DNA of 64,000 nt from Pascua guehoae (Eukaryota > Basidiomycota > Tremellomycetes > Trichosporonales > Trichosporonaceae). This document shows positions 1 through 10,158 of this stretch, in pieces; within the stretch, counting starts at the first letter, position 1, and the number at the start of each line of letters is the position of its first letter. The stretch spans positions 1,604,169 through 1,668,168 of the forward strand of contig BCJX01000004.1 of NCBI GenBank assembly GCA_001600415.1. The letters are read 5' to 3'. A program made the translations under genes and the position numbers. Under the pieces are notes generated by a model. That model did not search any database. It worked only from the letters and a program-made list of their open reading frames with translations, and was not told the origin of the DNA.

Positions 1-448
1 GGTGACGTCACTTGGCGTGCGTCTGGCGGCCTGTCCCGATTGCACCCTGACTCGACATCACGACTTTGAATTCTTCCACCTCTACTCTCTCCTTGACATC
101 AACAAATGCTACGTCTTCCATTCCCAAAGCCAAGAGCTCATCGCCCGAATCGCGACGAGCGCACCATCAGTGACGGCCTCACATGATCGCCCCTCATGGT
201 TCGCCATGGGTGCGATGTGCGATGCGACGCTCATCGCACGTGTCCACGTGTGGTGGGTGCCGTTTGTACGCGTTGTACGACCCCCAGTGGTTCCAGTTCG
301 CACGCACACCATGCCGACTGCGCCCCTCCTCTCTTTGCTCTCTCACACCATTCACCCTCTCCTCTATTCTCTCTTCTCTTACACCATTCACCATCTCCTC
401 TCTTCTCACACGTCACTTGCATAGCTATCATCCGTTCTTCCATACCCA
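1..448. other. Upstream region of the first gene
   Basis: No gene is supported here. The last 100 bases are a pyrimidine-rich tract with repeated CACCATTCACC(A)TCTCCTC units (about 330-410), typical of fungal promoters or 5' leaders, running up to the start at 449. Several reading frames are open across the tract but none has a recognisable protein. Confidence 0.4.
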
Positions 449-1332
449 ATGGCAGCGGAACAACCCGCGACGACCACGCCCCGCGGCGCAGCCACGCCAC
501 TGGGCTCTGTTCCTCCCCCCGTCCCTCCTGGTGATCGTACGTATATCACTATGGGAGAAAACAGCACTTGCTCATGCACCTGCCAAAACCTCCGACAAGG
601 ACGTGGCAGCGGTGGAGGGAAGTGAGGAATTGGAGGGAAGTGCGGGATCAGAGTCCTCCTCGACCGCCAGCTTCTACACCGCGCAATCCACCCAGGTGCC
701 GTCAACCTCCAGCTTCCAAACCCCTCAGTCCACCCCAGTGAGCCAAACCCAGACCACAGCATCTACAATGGAATACTTGAACCAACCGTCGTTTCAGGCG
801 TCAGTCCCGGAAATCCATAGCGGAGCGCCACCGGCTGAGACCGACCACGTCGATGAGGGCGCGCACAGCGACGACGGCACTGTAGCCCCGGCCCGTGACG
901 ACGGGGCAATCACCCGAGAAGACATGTCAACGGCCGACGACAGCGGAGACGACCAGCCGGGCCCCTCATCCCAAAGAGTTGATCTCCACCAGCAGCTCGC
1001 CAAAGAGGCTCAGGTAAGTAGGTGCTGTTTGACCAGCGACTGAAGACTACAGGAAGAAGAGGAAATCCTCGATGAACTCGACGAATTGATCACACGCTAC
1101 TATCGCACATACGGAATGCAAGCCGTCATCCCAGACTGGATTCTGGAGGTGAGCCAACGATTTGCCCATCCGTACTAAATTTCAGGACCGAAAGTACTGT
1201 CTGGACAAACTTCGCGCAATCCGCTGTGTACAGCAACGAGGGGAGGAATGGTACAAGGGATATATTCAGCTGAAAGCAAAGGAGAGGGGGGTCGAGTGCC
1301 CAGAAAGGTATCTTCCATCACGACAGACCTAA
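449..1332 (+). CDS. Unrecognised acidic, Ser/Thr/Pro-rich protein
   Basis: I do not recognise the family. In-frame splicing joins exons 449-536, 610-1013, 1053-1148 and 1186-1332. Introns 537-609, 1014-1052 and 1149-1185 have GT-AG ends, and the stop TAA is at 1330-1332. The N-terminal two thirds are low complexity: Ser/Thr/Gln-Pro runs followed by an acidic Asp/Glu segment, which suggests disorder. The last 80 residues are different, with few repeats and an EEEEILDELDELI helix, then a Trp/Tyr/Cys-containing segment (RYYRTYGMQAV, EEWYKGYIQL, ECPERY). This tail is the only part likely to fold. The first acceptor is uncertain because an AG at 599 would break the frame. The gene lies alone in repeat-rich DNA and could be a decaying or fast-evolving lineage-specific gene. 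Confidence 0.5.
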
Positions 1333-1967
1333 AGCGCCATGTCCATATCACCACTGCCCATGTCCATCAATGAAGGCCACGATATGTATGATGTCGAAGT
1401 CGCTGTTCACCATCATCGTGGGTGCCGTATCCCTCTCTCCTTTGCATTCCCACTGCTGGCAGCGCGGGGACGTGACTTTGGTACTGCCTTCGCTGCGTCA
1501 TAGCTCTCCCTTCCATCGGTGTTTTGTGCCATTCTTGCATTTCCCACCATTCTTGCGCCCATCTCCAAGCCTCCACGTACCACGACGCATGTATGCAGTG
1601 CGTGCAGCATGCAGGCGCCGCCTCTTCATGCAACCACTAGACCACTCTCCCTAGAGACGACGCACTCTGGCATGCCGTCAAGATTCTCCTCCCATAGTTG
1701 GCAGCAGTCGTACGAACAACAGGAACATTACCCTGCCGCGACTCCGCACGGCACCCGGTGAGCGCTAGGGGACTCGAAGAAAAGAGAGAGGACAGAGCGC
1801 GATCGCAGCCAAACCCAAGGAAGCTGCCTAATGAGGTTGGGCACGCCTTCCGTGGCCTGCTCTGTTCCACATCTCCAAGAACAGACAGACGCAGTTGCAG
1901 ACGATAACGGAGACAGGAACGTGGAGCACAAGCCTTGTAAGCGAATCAATATACACTAAAACATCAA
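1333..1967. other. Intergenic with part of a dispersed repeat
   Basis: No gene is supported. Bases about 1503-1580, read on the minus strand, resemble 14120-14192 on the plus strand (shared GTGGAGGCT, GCAAGAATGG and GATGGAAGGGAGA blocks). Short GCATGCAG motifs cluster around 1590-1620. Confidence 0.4.
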
Positions 1968-2072
1968 GGTCGCGTGGCCAAATGGTACGGCGTCTGACTA
2001 CGACTTTTAAGCATCAATTCCTTGGTGTTTCGCGTTATCAGGAGATCGCGGGTTCGATCCCCGTCGTGACCT
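1968..2072 (+). tRNA. tRNA-Arg (anticodon ACG) with intron
   Basis: The acceptor arm GGTCGCG (1968-1974) pairs with CGTGACC (2065-2071), with T as discriminator base at 2072. The D arm is GCC/GGC. The anticodon stem TCTGA (1993-1997) pairs with TCAGG (2038-2042) through one T-G wobble, and the loop reads CT-ACG-A, giving anticodon ACG (2000-2002). An intron of about 33 nt (2004-2036) sits one base 3' of the anticodon, the standard place for a nuclear tRNA intron. The T arm is GCGGG-TTCGATC-CCCGT. A T-rich stretch at 2072-2080 is a plausible RNA polymerase III terminator. Confidence 0.93.
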
Positions 2073-2845
2073 TTGCTTTTTGGATGTGGACAATGTGCGT
2101 GTCGGTGGTGTGTTGTGAGTCGAAAGAAGGTCGAGACGGTGACTGGAAGTTGTCGTCTGCACTTGCCAGAGGCGGATGTTGGATCCGTGGCGCCACGAAC
2201 CGAACCAGGCACCAGCTGCCACAACCAATTCGAGCTGTGGGTGCGTCTTGCACGCCAGCTGTGCAGTTCAACTCATCCACAATGGCAGTGGTGGGCTTCT
2301 GCGGTGGGCTGCAGCGTGACAGTGAATAGAGGATGGCGGTCTGTGGCAGCGTAGCAGGCAGCAGTGTTCCTTGGAAATAACGAGTGGGACGATGAGAACG
2401 GCGCCCAGCTGGGCGCACCAAGCTGATGGATGGTTTCACGGCCACACAGGCGTCGTTGACACACCAACTGATGAGCGTTAGCGAGCTCCGACCGGCCGCG
2501 ACCGGCGCCACCTGGCGCACTCCGGGCACACCGGCGCCCGTCTCAGGATCGACGGAGACGGCCACTTCGAGGCCCTGACGCGGGCACATCGGGGCCCGAG
2601 ACGTGCCCATGTCCGTTGCTGCGGCGATATCAGGGGTAAACGCCGAATATTCCCCGAAGCCGTTGCCCAGGGTCCAACAGACAGCGAACAATGAACGAGA
2701 TGACTGCGTCTCCTCCATCATGGACTGCAACCGTCCAGTACGGCATGGAAGAATGTGCCATTGTCGATAAATTGGCGAGGTACATGGTACAGGAACGCAA
2801 AGCACACAGAAATCCACCACAACCTAAACCCCGCTCGTCCGCTTG
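2073..2845. other. Region without a supported gene
   Basis: Long frames are open here, including one that runs antisense through the tRNA, but none shows a domain or a convincing splice pattern. It holds a perfect 16-base palindrome at 2401-2416. A segment at about 2172-2212 resembles 7739-7775 (GATGTTGGATCC followed by GTG, CAC and CAGGCACC blocks). Confidence 0.35.
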
Positions 2846-3485
2846 CTACTGCCCCACAGTGGGGAAGTGATGAGGAAACTCCTTCTGTTGCAAGTCAGCT
2901 TATGACTCGACTACACATGTGGACACGTACTGCAATAATCGATTCGAATGCCTCGAGAGCACCATACTTGCAAGCTGTTCCCATAGGCTCCCCACGATCA
3001 GACCTCAGAGCGTCCACGAGCCACTCCAGAAATGCGAAGTTCTGCGTGTCAGGCGGCGAAATACCCAAATTGCTATCGCGCTACCTGTGATGAAGCGGAA
3101 GTATCCTCGGCCTCAACTCCGTGTTGCGAATCGGCATGGCCTGCGGGGGCGTCGGGGTGCTAAGGCGAGTATGAGCTCAATCTCACACCATGCTCTAACA
3201 TACAGTCCTGAAGTATTTCAGGCGAGCAAGAGCCTGCAGGCGTCAGCACATGGCTCATAATCTTAAGCACCGAGAACAAATACCTTGCAATAATTCTTCA
3301 CACTTGCACCATACATGTTGCGGAACTCAACTGGAGCTGAGAGCAGCAAGCTGAGAAAGCTTTTAAATTGCTTCAGTACGTTGGCTTCCAACTCGAAAGT
3401 GTATGTCCCGTCTCGTACACTTCCAAGAACGTACCAAACGCATTAAATAGCTGGTTACTAGCATCTGGCTCACAGTATACAGCAT
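2846..3485 (-). CDS. Unrecognised spliced exons, possible 3' part of the protease-like gene
   Basis: Read on the minus strand, five short exons join with all junctions in frame. They begin near the ATG at 3485 and include the segments VLKQFKSFLSLLLSAPVEFR and FLEWLVDALRSDRGEPMG. Next comes CKYGALEAFESIIA, then KEFPHHFPTVGQ and a TAG at 2846-2848. The ATG at 3485 lies immediately after a CAG acceptor-like triplet and only 30 bases past the stop of the protease-like gene. The same exons could therefore be a 3' continuation of that gene if a GTAAAC donor near 3524 is used, giving the frame that reads EPDASNQLFNAF and removing the 3515 stop. No family is recognised. Codons here are visibly less GC-rich than in later genes. 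Confidence 0.4.
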
Positions 3486-3514
3486 CTGAGGCTCTCAATA
3501 AAGATACAATGTGA

Positions 3515-5564
3515 CTACGACGACCGTTTACACTCGAAACAGGGGGGCTCATTCATTGGCCAGACTGTGAACGGCCCAAACCTCCTCCTCAACATTGCGA
3601 TTGCAGCACTCGAGGCGCGCGCGCTAGGCTTGGTGGTTGGGCGGCCGTGTTTGCAAAGGATGGTATACTTGGAATCGTCCGGGGCGGGGACGACGTCCTG
3701 GTCTTCCTGGAAGAAATGACACGATCTCCACGCTTCGAGCCAAGTACGGGAGATAGCGTAGCTTACGTCCGAGGGGTACCGCCTGTTAAGGATGTCGAAC
3801 TCGGATATCAGTTCGAATTCTTTGGTAAAACGTCGGCGTTCCCGGTTATCAATTTCGAAGCATTGCAGGCAGTAATCGGTCGTTTTCCCCGTTCGGCGAT
3901 CTCTTCGCGTCACTGCTCCATGTTCACATTCTTTGGACACGAAGAAGTGGCATTTGACCTCCTCAGGGCATGGCTGCGGAGTATCAGCGACCGGCTTGAG
4001 TTGCACTGACATCTGCGGAATACGACGTAGGTATGTCGTCGTCGTCTACTGGCGGGGCGCATTGCTGGAAATTAGTCACACCGGCCTGATTGGGGATAAG
4101 GGCGTACCTCTTTGTCCCTGGTCTCTTCGGGGTGGCCGCCAGATGGGAGAAGAGATTGTATACTCCGATAAAACCCGTTGGGATCAATCCTGTCCAATGT
4201 GAGCGACGGCCATGCGAGTCAGACGTACCAGCGTATTCCAGAATTAAGGGACGCTCCTTGACGTCCGTCGCCGGCTTGGCGGACCTCGGAGTAGACGAGA
4301 AGATAGGCGGTGCCCGATTCGTACCGGGCTCGAGGGATTATCGGGCTGACCTTTTCTCTATCGATGAAAAGGTACTCCCAGGGGCTGGGTGTTAGGTTTG
4401 GAGACAGACTTCAACGCACTCTTGGTAAAAAGCTTCACAGTGGTAATCTCCGCCATCCCCGTCATCGCCATCGTCGCCATCACCATTAAGGCCCTTGATG
4501 TTAGCTTGTCACGGGCTCCTCACTTACGGTGGGTCCACAATGCGATACCACCATCCGAAGACGGTAGTCTGTGTCGAGCAACGTCATGCGAAACGCATAG
4601 GTAACTATGCCGCCCCTCTCTTTCGACGGTTCATTGCCCAGATTTTGTTTTGAACGGTCTATCTCGATGTGGAGCGTTGGCGGTAGTCGGAAGATGCTCA
4701 TCTCCTCTGTTGTACCCCCGCAAGTTCTACATAGGTAGGGTCCGGGGAAGGCACGAGGCTCCAGCTTAGGTTGAAGTAGGGTCTCAATTGACCGGTTCTT
4801 GTCCTTGACGCAGTTAGTGCCTGTGTCCCACTGGGAGTCAACGCACAGAAGGGCTAATCTTGAAGCCTTGGTATACGACTTTCGACTCCCCATACTCTCC
4901 CAGCCATTCAATTCCGAGCTCCTCGTCCAAGAACTCTCGGACCCGGATGCTAGTGTTAAGGCGGAGCCTGTTTGCCCAAAACCGCATGTTGAAACTGGGG
5001 GTTAGGAACTATCTGCTTTATTGTGAGAGCATAATCGTTCAAAACGCAACAGGAAGCTGGGGTTCAATCCAGTGCTCGCTTGACGTACCGGGAGGGATCA
5101 AGACAGCGGAGGGCATTGACTTCAACATATAGACACCAAAGAAATCTGTCGGTGTCCACTGCCTCCCCCCAATCCACCGCCCGGAGGATGTCATAGAGTT
5201 CAGCAAGGCCGTGGAGCTCGGGTGGACAGTGTGTTCCGCCTTTCCAGGCAGCGATAATGTGCCAGCGAAATGGGGGGTGGCTGACGAGCATGGTGAGAAC
5301 TTTATATACCTGCTATCAGCACTTGACTACGTTTCCACGTACAAAGTCACCGGTCCACTGGCTCGCGCGGCCGGTGATCAGGGCTCGAAATTCGAACGGC
5401 AGCATGTCTGTTTGATGGTTGCGATGGATTGTGGTAAACTTGGCGAATGCAGAAGGCCCTTGATGGTAAAGTAGTAGACGGGGTTAAGAGGAGCTCGTGG
5501 GAGACGGGAGGATAAGGGGCGACTGAGAAGGGTGGAAATGTGACGTACAGCCAGGTAGCAGCAT
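3515..5564 (-). CDS. Ubiquitin-specific-protease-like protein, probably catalytically dead
   Basis: My model joins nine exons: 5564-5549, 5458-5343, 5309-5089, 4994-4877, 4830-4528, 4493-4416, 4374-4229, 4189-4108, 4064-4011 and a last one at 3973-3515. All phases match and the product is 530 residues. The USP fold is readable in order: VLTMLVSHPPFR (after the Cys box), CLYVE...RCLDPS, TSIRVREFLDEEL (QQDAxEF position), CRTCGGTTEEMSIFRLPP (zinc finger and LPP), and YRLRMVVSHCG. These are followed by GGDYHCEAF (His box) and YLFIDREKV...TAYLLVYSE. The C-terminal part has two CxHG...CxxC elements plus ISRTWLEAW, like the DUSP region of USP48/UBP26. The Cys box reads GDFVY instead of GNTCY and the His box GDY instead of GHY. 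A pseudoenzyme binding ubiquitin or a partner is inferred. Some introns are only 33-34 nt, so boundaries may shift. Confidence 0.6.
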
Positions 5565-5878
5565 GGTTGTTGGGCGTAAATGATGACTCGCGAATGACCC
5601 ATCCCAAAGCGTGTCAATGTCAAGCGAATCTGTCGCCCCTTATTGTTACTGCGCAACGCACACACACATTTATCCCACGCCCCCCGCCCCCAACACACGC
5701 ACACCCACACGCTCCACCACTCACGAGCACAGTCGGCAGGTCTTGCCGACAGTCTCATACCCCTTTACACAACCTCTGGCCTCACCACAACACTTCTGCC
5801 CAAAGCAGTCATCTCCTATTTCTTCTCTTTGTTGTCTACCACCAAAGCACCGAGTCATCAAACTCTGGTTGTGCTGCC

Positions 5879-7134
5879 ATGTCGCAATCTCAAAACACGC
5901 CATCTGACGCTCCTCTTCCAACCCAGCCTGGCCAGGGCCCGTCCTCCCCTCCCGGTGAGTCCAGTATCCTTACAGAATCAACCAACATTCCTGGGCCTCC
6001 ACGGCCGAAATAATCACAAGGCTGGTGCTGTGTGTTCATGGCTGCCCGCAGTACGAGCTCTTAGCCCAATTGCACCACTGATGTAATGCCTGAGACTCCC
6101 GCTGACAAGAGCAGGTGGCGATCCTCCAGGCTCAAGCGGCCCTCTCCAAGGTTCGTTTGCCGGGGTACCACCCAACGAGGATTCAGCAGAACGCGGTGTC
6201 GAAAATCCGTCATCAACCCTTCCAAGGGATACAGCACAGAGGCGTCAGCCTAAGAAACGGATTCTGCAGAAAGGTGAGCTGAAGACGCCTCTGACGATGC
6301 TAATGGCGAGTATCCTCAATTCGGTCTCGATGGGCTACCTTTACCTCTCCGAACATACGTTCGGGACAGACGACTGGCGAGGGCTCGCGTAAAGGTCCCA
6401 CGCCACGTCAAGGCCGCATTCGGCACCGTACGTGGACTCACGCTGTGTACCTACGCCCACTGACTGTCTGCAGTTCTCAGGCTGTTTTCGCGGCCTGTGT
6501 CGACTACCGAGACCGCACAAGCACCCGCCCGAGCCACTGCAGCCTGGGAGCAAAAGTCCGACGTACAGACTGAAGAGGGAGAAGGAGGACCAGTCAAGCC
6601 CGGACCAGTCGATTCCGCCTCCCAAAGCACATCCCCCGGCCCGCAACGCCCCGACGATGAAACTCGCTCGAAAGAGCGCGGTGAACCCGAAAAGGCAGAA
6701 GCGATTCAAACTGCATCCTCAAGGACAAACGTCGCCCACGCGTCGTCTTCAAACACTCAACAGACTGTGCAGCACTCGACGGCGACGCCCCAACGTTCGT
6801 TGGACAACGCCTCGATGAGGTCACAAGTTCGCTACATCGCGCCGCCGACTCCAACGCCCCCGGAGGATGTTGAACCTCAGGGCCTAACCCGCGCGAAAAT
6901 TCGCGTGAGTCACATTGTGCTGGGGTGATATGCCATGCTGACATTCTGTAGGAGATGGACAACATCTTCGACGTCATGGAGGAGCAAGAGCCCCAAGGAC
7001 GCGCCGACCCGAGGTTGAGGGTAAGTCGTGTCCCAAGCAATCATGCTAATTCACAGTTACGGTTTCAGGAACTCTGGTCGGAGGCTCTCTCTAGCAACTT
7101 CAGAGTCACGGATGGTGTCCGAAGGCAACCATAA
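5879..7134 (+). CDS. Unrecognised low-complexity protein
   Basis: Six exons (5879-5954, 6115-6273, 6311-6427, 6474-6904, 6952-7020, 7069-7134) join in frame to give 305 residues. The family is unknown. The start ATG follows a pyrimidine-rich leader. The N-terminus is Ser/Pro/Gln-rich, then a basic patch (QRRQPKKRILQK) that could be a nuclear localisation signal, then a long Ser/Thr/Ala/Glu-rich stretch, and finally a compact C-terminus (REMDNIFDVMEEQE...LRELWSEALSSNFRV) that looks helical. It is divergent from the protease-like gene, with about 315 bases between the two starts, so they may share a promoter. Its build (disordered N-terminus, short folded C-terminus encoded by tiny exons) matches the gene at 449-1332, though I see no sequence similarity. 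Confidence 0.55.
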
Positions 7135-8918
7135 GGGCGCAAGGATGCCAAGGCAGCCGACGTGCAGACCTTCCAAGAGGCACCCACCAGTCTCACGTTG
7201 GTCTAGGCCGTTTTGACACCTTCTGTTCGTATGTACTAGCGCATTGTGAGTGTCTGAGTGGGACTCTCACCCAAGTCTGATGCAGCTTTGCACAGTCACC
7301 TGTTCGATTTCTGAGGTTTGGAACACGCTTGAATCTGACGAGTGAGGATAATGGGCCTCCCACGTTTACGACATGCAGCATGCAGTATGCTTGCAAATGT
7401 GGGGACACGTCGGCCCATGTCGGCCAGTCGGCTGGCCATGCAGCCATGGCTGCCCACCTTCCTCAGCTGGCATGCATACACCGCTGCACTTGTGTGTCCC
7501 GATTCCAGCCGTCCGGAAGTACTTTTTGTTTCTGAACGCCACAGTGATATCTCACGCCCCTTGTTGCCTGCAGCCAACGTCAAGTAGCTCGAGTCGATAT
7601 GCGGTTTATTGGCGTGGTTGGTACACGTCCAGGCATCCAAAGGTCTAATCCAGACGTGTCGCCCCTTTGCAGCAGTGTGCATGCTAGTTTGCCGTTGTTG
7701 GGAGTTGAAAGAGTGGAGATGGCGAATTTGGAGTGGTGAATGTTGGATCCTGTGCCACACACTAAACAGGCACCGTACTACACCCTGCCGAGTGTGCCAC
7801 ACACGCAGAAGGCGAACAGGTATGGCATGATCCATGACATCGCGCCACATTGACACGGTCCATCACGTATCGTGTCCACCGTCATTGTGCACCTCAACAC
7901 AAGCGAGACATGTGCCGCAACCTGTATCTTTCACTGGTATCAGAGACGCACCACAGCGTTCGCTGGGGAATGAATGCTGCGCAACTTTACCGTCCGGCCA
8001 AGAAGCTTGCGAGTTGGATTCTGACCTTGGCTAGAGCGTGATTCAATACCTCTTTGGCATGAAAGGGCCTACTGTCGAGCTGGGCTGTTGTCGTGTGGCA
8101 CCCGTGCTGCTAAGATTTAGAACAGCATTGTGCGCGGACGTGTGCCAAGAACGAGGCTTGCGCTTGCCTGCACGCATGGGGGGCCTGGTTCTACAAAGGG
8201 TGCAGAGTGTGCAGCATGCAGCACGCAGGACACGCAGCAACGTACTTGCCGGGGTGAGGTGTGATGTGGCGTCCACGCCCCATTCATGGACAAGGCCATG
8301 AAAGGCATGGGTAGAGGGATAATAACAAGCACCTGCCACACCCCCATCATTGCAGCAAGGCTTTTGGATAGTTGAAAACCCCACCGCCTTGGAACTGGTT
8401 GTAGGACGTCCCAAGAGCATTTGGTGCCAAGAAGGCACAATTGTTGCAGATAAAATTCCACGGCCACGGGTACCAGATGCCGTGTCCAGCTCAGGTAGGC
8501 ACATCACACACGCTTTGCACAGCATTAATTAAACATCACACATAGGAGCAAGGGGCTTGCAGGAAACGTAGGGCTCAAAGGTTGCACACACCCGCGGCCG
8601 CCAGCGACAGCGACGGCAGGCGTGTTGGACGTAGCGAATTGTGCGCCCACGTTCTCACACTCCCAGAGATCAAGAGATCAGAGGATGAGAGGGCGCACAC
8701 CAGCAAGCAGCAACGTGGTCATGCGCGCTGCCCCATGTACGCTCGAGCCGCTGCGGGTGCAATATCAACTCACCCGGGCACACGATTCCTGCGTCGCTCT
8801 ATCGTCCATTACAACCACCACGACCTCTCCCTGCTCAACCTCACCCTTCACTCTAGCTATTCCCACTGGTGATCAAATACCATCATCCTCGGCTAGCCCC
8901 TTCGAAAGGCCGGCAATC
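7135..8918. other. Gene-poor stretch with repeats
   Basis: No gene is supported over 1.8 kb. Frames are open on both strands but change constantly and show no domain. Clusters of GCATGCAG-type motifs occur at 7370-7390 and 8200-8230. Bases about 7739-7775 resemble 2172-2212. Confidence 0.4.
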
Positions 8919-9607
8919 ATGAGTCTGCCCAAGCAGGACTCCCTGCTCGAGTGGACTGACCCGGGTAGCAGCAACCTGTCCGCTAGGTAGGTGTCTGTCT
9001 GTTGAAGTAACCCCCGGTTCCGTGTCTTACTCAAACAGCTCCTTGCGCAGGGCCGGGGTGACACGCTCTACAAAACTCGGTCGTCTCAGAGCCACAACGT
9101 CCTCGCAACCCCAGGCCGGTCGCACCGCGGACACGACCTCGCCCGCCCCGGCTAGCCTCCCGGCAGACAGGCCGCCCGGCAACTTCGTCATCACGTTCAA
9201 AGACGAGCGCGAGGTAGAGAATGCGCCTGCAGTTGAGCTGAGGCCGTATGTGAGTGACTCTCCCGCACGCACTTCTGCACCTTCTAACAGTCGAGGGCGA
9301 CTACGTTGCTCCTGCCGACCCCAAGAACAGGACTCCGGGACGCTGGGACTACTCGTCCCTTATGTGTCGTCATGGCCCGATCGATCCGGCCACACTTGGC
9401 ACCTCGGCCGTTCTCCTCACCAAACGCGAGTTTCTGGAGCTGCCTGGGAACCCTGGGGCGCGTGGGGCGGTTGATGATGACAATCTCTGTACCACGTGCG
9501 CCTACGAGGACTTTGTGCGCTGCAAGGGCATGGTCAAGGAGGCGGAGAAGATTGCAGAGGAAAACGGTGTGAACAACTTTTGCCCTATTGTAGATCTCGT
9601 CGAATAG
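8919..9607 (+). CDS. Small protein with a CxHG...CxxC zinc-like element
   Basis: Three exons (8919-8986, 9039-9249, 9296-9607) give 196 residues, with the stop at 9605-9607. The N-terminal half is basic and Ser/Thr/Ala-rich. The C-terminal half reads GDYVAPAD...LMCRHGPIDPATLGTSAVLL, then LELPG, then LCTTCAYEDF, followed by a helix (KGMVKEAEKIAEENG). CxHG followed by CxxC about 40 residues later is the same signature seen twice in the protease-like gene 3.4 kb away and is reminiscent of the segment next to DUSP domains in USP48/UBP26. It may be a truncated relative of that gene or an independent reader protein. The third acceptor was chosen to hold the frame (GTCGAG, not the preceding AACAG). 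It sits 450-550 bases upstream of the HINT gene on the same strand. Confidence 0.55.
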
Positions 9608-9953
9608 ACAGTATCGTACATGGCGCGCATGCAACGAGGATGGTGTATAGTCTACTGTGAATGGCGTAGTATCCCTCTTCAGCGAGATAATTGCGGTGCA
9701 TGCGGTGTTTGGTGGAAGCGTGACCGTTGGTGGTTGGACTGCAAGGCATGCAAGGTGCAAGGCCACCGTGTGCGCCCCCGCGCCCCCGCGCCTCGGCCCC
9801 CTTTGATCGCCATGCATGCACCTATGCAGACGGGGCCGACGGCCGACCGGAATCGGATCATGCTGTGCGCATGCTGTGCACATGTGCTCGCACCTTCGCA
9901 CGCATCACCTGATCACCAGCTCCTCGCTCACCAGATCACCAGGATGACAAAGA

Positions 9954-10002
<49 letters not shown>

Positions 10003-10158
10003 CACATTTGCACAGCATTCAGTGCACTGCTCTCTACCTCTCCCATTCTCACACCATCCCCTTCCTCGCTTTTCTTACTCTTTCAGTTCCACCACCTCAC
10101 TCCCAACTTGAGCTTCAAGAACCCACGCACCAGTAACTTGCGGCCATTCGCGCCGATC
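9608..10158. other. Intergenic with a (CA)n microsatellite
   Basis: No gene is seen. A CA repeat of about 50 bases spans 9954-10006 and is followed by a pyrimidine-rich stretch leading into the HINT gene. Confidence 0.5.
9954..10006. repeat. (CA)n microsatellite
   Basis: CA repeated about 25 times with a single CG interruption, 150 bases upstream of the HINT gene. Confidence 0.95.

Noticed and set aside
2038..2820. Long minus-strand frame ending antisense to the tRNA
   Set aside because: It reads through the tRNA gene on the opposite strand and its C-terminus is the translation of antisense tRNA, a common false protein.
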